From: an uncultured Clostridiaceae bacterium
Lineage (GTDB): Bacteria; Bacillota; Clostridia; TANB77; CAG-508
Assembly: GCA_949927585.1 (NCBI GenBank)
Contig: CATLFA010000011.1
Location: 1-50,614, forward strand
DNA length: 50,614 nucleotides
Reading direction: 5' to 3'
The notes under the pieces are model-generated. The model saw nothing but the letters and a program-made list of their open reading frames with translations. It did no database searches and was not told the DNA's origin. How positions within the stretch are numbered: position 1 is the first letter of the stretch; the number at the start of each line of letters is the position of its first letter. This document shows, piece by piece, positions 49,001-50,614 of the stretch. Position numbers and translations under genes: made by a program.

Positions 49001-50555
49001 AGTAGATAATAGCTGCATGACCTGGTTGACCAATAACTGCTGCTGGTATACCATGAACTGTACGAATATTTGAACCTGTTTTTGATATTCCACCACAAAC
49101 TGCTCCTGTTCCAAATTCATTTCTAAAGTTCATCCATACTTTATATATTTTGTTTGTTTCTGTACTATAACTTACTCCATATTTAGAAAATATTCCTCCA
49201 AACTTTTCATCCCAATATTCTTTTTTATCTTGGTCGTGGAATATCGGATTTCCATAATTTGGCCATACATAAGCCATGTAAGGGTGTGGTGTTAAATATG
49301 TCCATGCTTGTGTTGGGTGAGCATCTATTTGCTTTTTAGTGTATTCATTTAACCATAAAATTTCTTCATCATCTATTATGTTATTCATTACAAAACGCAT
49401 TTCTTCTACATTATATTGTTCAAACCATTTTGTAATATCTATACTTGAAGAAACAACAAATTTTCCTTCATCATACATCTTTTTAAATATTGAATAACGT
49501 GTAACTGCATCTGATTGATTTTCTGGTGCTGATGGTTGCATCCATAAAGCTACTTTTGATGAATGTGTAAGTGAAAGTGTTATTGCCATTTTCTTATATA
49601 AATCACCTTTTTTAGTTCCATATTTTGATATTTCTTGTATTTTAAAGTCTTCCTTATATGTTTTATATAAGTTATTTAAAACTTTTAATGATGACAAGTA
49701 ACTTCCTGTTGGCTTTCCTCCTAATATGTATAAACGTAAGTTTTCTACATCATTCATTAACCATGAAATGGTTTCTTCATTTTCTTCGTTTAAAGCTGTA
49801 TAAGCTTGTAATATATCATATCCAACGTTTTTTACAAATTCTCTTTGTAGTATTGTTAGTTCATACTCTCCTGTTATTTCTTCTCCTGTATGATTCTTAA
49901 TTATTTCGTCATATTCTTCTATTGTTTTTATAAAGTCAATTTTTGTTTCTTCTTCTTCATAACCTTCTTTAATTAATTTTGCGTCTGCATATACAGCATG
50001 ATCTGCTGTGGCGTTTCCATTATTATGACAATATAATTTTAAATATTTTGCTTCTTTTATATCTATTTTTATAAAATTCGCATTTGTGTTACCTTTCATT
50101 ACAGGTGGTGACACTGGTGTATGTAAGTCCCAATTTTGTCCATCTTTTGATGTATATATTGCAAATTTAACACCATTTCCATTGTTTTGTCTACTTGCAT
50201 CTACACCAAAATATGTTGTAAAGTAATCATAATCGTATGAACTTATGTCATAAACTAGTGTTGATGTTGCATGTGCACTTACTCCTTTTATAAAAAATTT
50301 AACTTGGTCATCTATTTGCAGTGCTATTAAACCATCATTATACTGAGTTTCTAAGTTTTGGTCTAAGGTTATACTTCCCCAACCTACACTAGATTGTTCA
50401 GCAATATATGGGATATCTGATAGATAACAAAATTTACTTTCTTTTCTCTCTTCACTATTTGCTTTACTGTCATTAGTTAATATTAGTAAACCTAATGTTA
50501 ATACTACAATAAAAATAATTATTTTCCAAAAAAACTTAATATTCCTTTTTTTCAA
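46092..50555 (-). CDS. Dockerin-bearing multidomain surface enzyme with transglutaminase-like Cys-His-Asp site
   Basis: Starts with TTG after AAGGGGGT. 1487 residues. Domains in order: signal helix (about 8-29); NPCBM-like carbohydrate-binding module (about 45-200); a helical domain; a Cys-protease/transglutaminase-like core with GAVCGGISKTG (Cys near 487), GQPGHAAIIYY (His near 512) and WNIDNDVSG (near 528-532); a TPR-like helical stretch; an F5/8-type C (discoidin) domain (about 880-1028); three Ig-like domains; and a type I dockerin in the last 58 residues, with two DxNxDxxxTPTDLAD repeats. Probably secreted and captured by the cohesin protein encoded just downstream. Substrate unknown. 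Confidence 0.88.
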   Translation of the reverse strand: MKKRNIKFFWKIIIFIVVLTLGLLILTNDSKANSEERKESKFCYLSDIPYIAEQSSVGWGSITLDQNLETQYNDGLIALQIDDQVKFFIKGVSAHATSTLVYDISSYDYDYFTTYFGVDASRQNNGNGVKFAIYTSKDGQNWDLHTPVSPPVMKGNTNANFIKIDIKEAKYLKLYCHNNGNATADHAVYADAKLIKEGYEEEETKIDFIKTIEEYDEIIKNHTGEEITGEYELTILQREFVKNVGYDILQAYTALNEENEETISWLMNDVENLRLYILGGKPTGSYLSSLKVLNNLYKTYKEDFKIQEISKYGTKKGDLYKKMAITLSLTHSSKVALWMQPSAPENQSDAVTRYSIFKKMYDEGKFVVSSSIDITKWFEQYNVEEMRFVMNNIIDDEEILWLNEYTKKQIDAHPTQAWTYLTPHPYMAYVWPNYGNPIFHDQDKKEYWDEKFGGIFSKYGVSYSTETNKIYKVWMNFRNEFGTGAVCGGISKTGSNIRTVHGIPAAVIGQPGHAAIIYYGQDEQGRGYWNIDNDVSGWTLSEKGERMLLGWGNASYTRGSYQVVYMVLAQEVLNDYENFEKCEKTIMLANSYSGDLEKQEEIYRKALEIQPINIDAWYALINVYNLNTNKTENDYYDLAKELAEKLKYFPLPMQQLTNLIKTKITSIENSYKFTLLQTRILTEATKVPNNTAQNYYVYQPSITRTEANFLLGKLDKTIATFSFDGEDSGKIILSSRFDGNGIRWDYSLDGKETWNEVSFTAEEEHKLQLTPEQIANITAENDIYVHIVGVGYEEENLYKIDITKGTLPNTLFNNDLENRVVGVNLTMQWRMAGTEEWTSYKTSSPNLTGNATVEVRVGATGTSLPSEPISLSYTQDNQPDTRKYIPVSHLTIEAVSTQATSNQGNATYAIDANYNTRWHSAWNGSDTQRYIIIKLDKPVYLSAVEFVPAGGGNGKIIDGTIYGSTDGENWEVLSQQTDLRYTNQANTIADAIINTKNFEIQEPKQVQYVKIVADRASNGNWFTARAFNLFQDITQNPHPTAGIAFSIEEPTRENVVARLVNPSTQITITNNSGNDTYTFTENGQFTFEFVDEYGREGKAIAKVDWIDRQSPTATIEYSQNSITNKDVIAMLKNISEDIYIINEDGIKTNYVEVENNKVKSITYINEEGKTTKVLELDENGNTQSIKYFNDNEKVVYITKFKEDGSIEEIFLNEDAEQIDPPENADEYRNLSQIGRTKPLEHTFEENGTYIFRIQDKAGNSAQIEASTNLIDKEVPTAQIEYDITQTTNNAVTATIILSKENAYVTNNNGNKTYTFNKNGEFTFEFQDEAGNKGTAKAKVNWIIEKEPEEEITLKSKYKTIEEGENKYLYRINAKTILKEFIKDIETNGIITIYKKDGTILREDEFIGTGMILKVKNESGTKEISLTLSVIGDTDGNGEVTPTDLADAIQISLGENNFNIIQKLSVDINEDNQITPTDLADMIKMTLE

Positions 50556-50588
50556 AATATAACCCCCTTTATTTTGTATTCTATTTTA

Positions 50589-50597
50589 ATTATAACA
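50589..50597 (-). promoter_or_regulatory. Extended -10 promoter of the dockerin-cohesin operon
   Basis: TGTTATAAT, i.e. TG-N-TATAAT, is 34 bases upstream of the TTG start. The -35 region is not clear within the window. Confidence 0.55.
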
Positions 50598-50614
50598 CGA
50601 AAACATGTTTATGT

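Overview
The window comes from a very AT-rich, spore-forming Firmicute, most likely an uncultured gut-type member of the Clostridia. The evidence is SigH, a CotJC-type spore coat protein, a DUF1540 protein, a GGGtGRT-family protein, and a surface cohesin/dockerin pair. Ribosome binding sites are strong (AAAGGAGG-like), stop codons are mostly TAA, and the standard bacterial code is used. Most genes lie on the minus strand. The species cannot be named from sequence alone.

Layout. 1-4991: end of a CotJC/manganese-catalase gene, a small unknown gene, a membrane-tethered ECF sigma factor with a secreted partner, a small unknown gene, and the YchF ATPase. 5219-7888: tRNA-Thr(GGT), sigH, and rqcH (NFACT family). 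7941-12778: one minus-strand series of fba, ligA (frameshifted), two unknown genes and a queuosine-precursor transporter. 13014-16355: a soluble AAA plus M41 (FtsH-like) protease, divergent from a beta-CASP metallo-beta-lactamase-fold RNase-like protein, with matched promoters between them. 16416-19401: an IbrA/IbrB-type cassette (PAPS-reductase-like and ParB-like) in which ibrA is frameshifted, plus a DUF1540 gene too short for routine ORF calling. 19541-25928: a LemA pair of higher GC, then two tandem fused ATPase-permease ABC proteins. 26084-28467: a small gene with a premature stop, a Prx6-type peroxiredoxin, an IS remnant, and a YgjP-type metallopeptidase with a LexA-like box upstream. 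28597-28838: an intergenic structured RNA candidate with its own terminator.

28851-36604: a TVP38 membrane protein, an SDR, the GGGtGRT/NifU-like pair, a GNAT, an XRE regulator, a broken spore-surface-like fragment, DUF4180, two GyrI-like proteins and a WYL regulator. 36850-44927: small membrane and zinc-ribbon proteins, a very large BspA/Ig surface protein (frameshifted) with about thirty 26-residue repeats, and two small unknowns. 45327-50555: an operon of a dockerin-bearing Cys-His-Asp (transglutaminase-like) surface enzyme and a cohesin protein ending in an IPQTG sortase-like signal. This looks like a self-contained two-protein surface complex.

Cross-cutting observations. Three large genes (ligA, ibrA, the BspA-like gene) each have a length of 3n+1, and each is repaired by removing one base at a CCG/CGG site. 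A promoter of the form TTGAAA-N17-TAATAT sits inside or beside a terminator-like hairpin at five intergenic spacers. Several short palindromic REP-like elements lie between genes.
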